Of a DNA stretch of 63,985 nt, positions 62,033 through 63,985 are shown in pieces; position 1 is the stretch's first letter, and each line of letters opens with the position of its first letter. This DNA comes from Ruegeria conchae (lineage in GTDB: Bacteria; Pseudomonadota; Alphaproteobacteria; Rhodobacterales; Rhodobacteraceae), in the NCBI RefSeq assembly GCF_000192475.1, contig NZ_AEYW01000021.1, positions 1-63,985 of the forward strand. The letters run 5' to 3'. The position numbers and the translations under genes were made by a program. The notes under the pieces were generated by a model that worked only from the letters and a program-made list of their open reading frames with translations, was not told the origin of the DNA and made no database searches.

Positions 62033-63601
62033 TCAGGTTAAGTCTTTGTAGCTGATTTCGCGTGTATCGGCACCAGGGCCAGCTTTTTCACGACGCATGA
62101 TCAGGCGATTCAGCGCGTGGATATAAGCTTTGGCCGAGGCAACAACGGTATCCGTATTTGCTGACTGACCGGTGGCAATCATGCCATCCTCTTCCAACCG
62201 GACCGAAACCGTGGCTTGCGCGTCTGTACCTTCGGTCACTGCGTGAACCTGATACAGCTGCAGATGCGCCTTGTTCGGGTAAATCGCTCGGATCGCTTTG
62301 AAAGTCGCGTCCACCGGTCCGTCGCCATGCTCGGTGGCGATAACATCTTTGCCATCGAACTCAAGCTCTACCGTCGATTCAGCCTGACCACCTGTACCAC
62401 AGGTCACTTTCATTGACACCAATTGCAAACGATCGTCGTCGTCGTCCAGCGACATCAAGGCGATCAGATCGTCGTCAAACACCTCTTTCTTGCGATCTGC
62501 AAGATCCTTGAAGCGCACAAATATATCCTTGAGCTGGTTGTCTCCGACCTCAAAACCCAGCGTCTCAAGCTTGTCGCGCAGTGCAGCCCGGCCCGAGTGC
62601 TTGCCCAGCGGCAATGACGTGCCTGAAAGACCAATATCCTCGGGCCGCATGATCTCAAAATTCTCGCGGTTTTTCAGCATTCCGTCTTGGTGAATACCGC
62701 TTTCATGGGCGAAAGCATTTTTACCCACAATGGCCTTGTTGAACTGGACAGGAAAGCCCGCCACCGTCGCCACCCTGCGCGAGATATGCATGATCTTGGT
62801 GGTGTCGATGCCGGTGTGCCAAGGCATGATGTCGTTACGGGTGCGCAACGCCATAACAACTTCTTCCAACGCGGTGTTGCCCGCGCGCTCTCCGAGACCG
62901 TTGATGGTGCATTCGATTTGGCGCGCCCCACCCGCGACTGCGGCCAGAGAGTTCGCGGTCGCCATGCCAAGGTCGTTATGGCAATGCGTTGCAAAGACCA
63001 CCTCATCTGCGCCGGGAACCGTTTCGATCAGGCGCTTGATCAGGTCGGCAGACTCGACCGGGGCGGTGTAGCCGACAGTATCGGGAATGTTGATTGTGGT
63101 CGCACCCGCTTTGATCGCAATCTCGATTACGCGGCACAGATAATCCCACTCGGTCCGCGTTGCATCCATCGGCGACCATTGCACGTTTTCGCACAGGTTG
63201 CGCGCATGGGTGACCGTTTCGTGGATCTTGTCGGCCATCTCATCCATCGTCAGGTTCGGGATGGCGCGATGCAGCGGCGAGGTGCCGATGAATGTATGAA
63301 TCCGGTTCTTCTCGGCGTGTTTCACGGCCTCCCAACAGCGGTCTATATCGGCAAAATTGGCGCGGGCCAGACCGCAGATGCGGCTGTTCTTCGACCGTTC
63401 GGCGATCTCGGATACTGCCTTGAAGTCGCCTTCCGATGCGATCGGAAATCCTGCTTCAATGATATCGACGCCCATCTCATCCAAAAGCTCGGCAATCTCC
63501 AGCTTTTCATCGTGAGTCATAGTCGCGCCCGGGCTTTGCTCGCCATCGCGCAATGTGGTGTCGAAGATCACGACGCGGTCTTGGTCGGTCACGTTTGTCA
63601 T
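62033..63601 (-). CDS. leuA: 2-isopropylmalate synthase
   Basis: A 522-residue enzyme of leucine biosynthesis: VVIFDTTLRDGEQSPGATM near residue 10 (metal-binding DTTLRDGEQ), THCHNDLGMATANSLAAVAGGARQIECTINGLGERAGN near residue 202 (HCHNDLG) and HQDGMLKN near residue 305, then a C-terminal LeuA regulatory domain (leucine feedback) with VQLVSMKVTCGTGG-like strands and RAIYPNKAHLQLYQVHAVTEGTDA. The open frame extends to 63679, but the ATG at 63601 gives MTNVTDQDRVVIFD. Preceded by a candidate leucine attenuator. Confidence 0.96.
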   Translation of the reverse strand: MTNVTDQDRVVIFDTTLRDGEQSPGATMTHDEKLEIAELLDEMGVDIIEAGFPIASEGDFKAVSEIAERSKNSRICGLARANFADIDRCWEAVKHAEKNRIHTFIGTSPLHRAIPNLTMDEMADKIHETVTHARNLCENVQWSPMDATRTEWDYLCRVIEIAIKAGATTINIPDTVGYTAPVESADLIKRLIETVPGADEVVFATHCHNDLGMATANSLAAVAGGARQIECTINGLGERAGNTALEEVVMALRTRNDIMPWHTGIDTTKIMHISRRVATVAGFPVQFNKAIVGKNAFAHESGIHQDGMLKNRENFEIMRPEDIGLSGTSLPLGKHSGRAALRDKLETLGFEVGDNQLKDIFVRFKDLADRKKEVFDDDLIALMSLDDDDDRLQLVSMKVTCGTGGQAESTVELEFDGKDVIATEHGDGPVDATFKAIRAIYPNKAHLQLYQVHAVTEGTDAQATVSVRLEEDGMIATGQSANTDTVVASAKAYIHALNRLIMRREKAGPGADTREISYKDLT

Positions 63602-63636
63602 GGGGTTCTCTTTCTTCTTCTGTCCTAAAGCCTCTT

Positions 63637-63768
63637 GGCGCGCGGGCGTCCTCCTCTGAGCGGGCGCGCCGGATGGCACGCTCAGAGGCGGATTAGGATC
63701 AGTAGACCACGCAGCGATGCACCGCAGGATGCGGCGTCCGCAAAAGCGATATCTGCGCGGTTGATCAT
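63637..63768 (-). promoter_or_regulatory. Candidate transcription attenuator of leuA
   Basis: Between the leader peptide and leuA two stems compete. Stem 1 pairs 63679-63688 with 63653-63662 (CCTCTGAGCG / CGCTCAGAGG, 10 bp), and its first arm contains the last leucine codon and stop of the leader. Stem 2 pairs 63664-63670 with 63637-63643 (GGCGCGC / GCGCGCC), and its first arm lies in the loop of stem 1, so both cannot form normally. Neither is followed by a long U-run. Confidence 0.6.
63682..63768 (-). CDS. Leucine-rich leader peptide of leuA
   Basis: A 28-codon frame starting at ATG 63768 and ending TGA, 80 nt before leuA. Its last ten residues are LRGLLILIRL: five leucines and two isoleucines. 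Two of the leucine codons are CTA, which is rare in GC-rich Rhodobacteraceae, as expected for ribosome stalling when charged leucyl-tRNA is scarce. A weak CTGAAG lies upstream of the ATG. The same frame stays open further upstream, but the short form fits a leader peptide. Confidence 0.65.
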   Translation of the reverse strand: MINRADIAFADAASCGASLRGLLILIRL

Positions 63769-63877
63769 GGGCTTCAGCTTATACAGGGCGCATGGCGAAT
63801 GAAAAGCGGGAAAATGAACCCTAGTTGAAATTGATTGAGCTGTTGAAGGGACTTGGTTTCCTTCTAGCTCTGAAGTC

Positions 63878-63985
63878 ATGGAAACCGCTTTAATCATAGG
63901 TGCATCTGGTGGAATTGGGCGCGCGCTGAGCGAGTTGTTGCAAGCGCGGGGCGTTGAGGTGACGCGATTGTCACGGTCTGTGGAT
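63878..63985 (+). CDS. SDR-family dehydrogenase, N-terminal part (truncated by window edge)
   Basis: The first 36 codons, starting at ATG 63878. ALIIGASGGIGRALSELLQARG is the glycine-rich TGxxxGIG-type cofactor fold of a short-chain dehydrogenase. The frame is open to the right edge. The ribosome-binding site is weak. Substrate unknown. It is divergent from leuA, so the 63769-63877 stretch should contain the leuA promoter. Confidence 0.75.
   Translation, partial: METALIIGASGGIGRALSELLQARGVEVTRLSRSVD

Noticed and set aside
62687..63628. A 313-codon open frame on the plus strand antisense to leuA
   Set aside because: It mirrors a certain gene in GC-rich DNA, lacks a recognisable domain and has a composition typical of an antisense shadow.

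Overview
The window looks like chromosomal DNA of a marine Roseobacter-clade alphaproteobacterium (Rhodobacteraceae). The evidence is the ethylmalonyl-CoA pathway genes (ecm, ccr, mch and an mcl2-like gene) lying close to mdh and sdhCDAB, an RpoHII-type heat-shock sigma factor, a solo-locus LuxR/LuxI pair, a CtrA-type TTAA-N7-TTAAC site, and dense gene packing with many ATGA or TGATG overlaps. The gene order around mdh, mcl2, mch, sdh, ecm and ccr resembles what I recall for Rhodobacter sphaeroides. I see no rRNA or tRNA gene, no insertion sequence, prophage or CRISPR array. This is core genome, and its novelty lies mainly in regulatory sites, small ORFs and atypical domain variants.

Layout. 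1-17.4 kb is central carbon metabolism: sucC (cut by the left edge), mdh, a TauE-type exporter, mcl2-like gene, nnrU-like gene, DUF1737 gene, mch, a von Willebrand-like DUF1194 protein, sdhCDAB, two small ORFs, a DUF1989 protein, deoD, an H-NS-family gene, ecm, an acyltransferase and ccr. 17.4-21.5 kb is quorum sensing (a small ORF, luxR, luxI) followed by a RecD-like helicase and an SDR. 21.5-24.2 kb, minus strand, holds a TIGR02186 protein and two tandem TauE paralogues. 24.3-29 kb is a BMP-type nucleoside ABC transporter with a RutR-like operator upstream. 29.1-34.4 kb holds rimI-tsaB-nfu, an HCCA isomerase, a universal stress protein, and a branched-chain amino acid module (aminotransferase, Lrp regulator, leucine dehydrogenase). 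34.5-47.7 kb is housekeeping: trpS, a rhomboid pseudoprotease, murJ, glnD, an LpoA-like lipoprotein, rsmI, yraN, gshB, comM, a GST fusion and two cobalamin-related genes. 47.8-55.3 kb holds rpoH, chaN, coaBC, dut, a membrane-anchored MoeB-like protein, an M3 peptidase and ghrA. 55.3-61 kb is the mreBCD-mrdA-rodA cell-shape operon. 61-64 kb holds rlmJ, a structured intergenic segment, leuA with a candidate leucine attenuator, and the start of an SDR gene.

How the genes fit together. Ccr, Ecm, Mch and the Mcl2-like protein carry out steps of acetyl-CoA assimilation by the ethylmalonyl-CoA pathway, which delivers malate and succinyl-CoA to the TCA enzymes encoded alongside (SucC, Sdh, Mdh). Two of those TCA operons, sucC and sdhCDAB, carry the same pair of TGTGATCACA palindromes at the same 21-bp phase and almost the same distance from the start codon, which suggests a common regulator that I cannot name.

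Most interesting signals: (1) the shared paired palindromes upstream of sucC and sdhC; (2) a 28-codon leucine-rich leader peptide with two CTA codons and competing stems upstream of leuA; (3) a full CtrA motif upstream of the luxR operon plus a 16-bp palindrome between luxR and luxI; (4) a RutR-like operator at the nucleoside transporter; (5) a rhomboid lacking both catalytic residues; (6) a MoeB-like enzyme fused to three membrane segments; (7) a structured element after leuA whose G-U pairs indicate the transcribed strand; (8) a TGATCC-N18-TA sigma-E-type promoter before rpoH.
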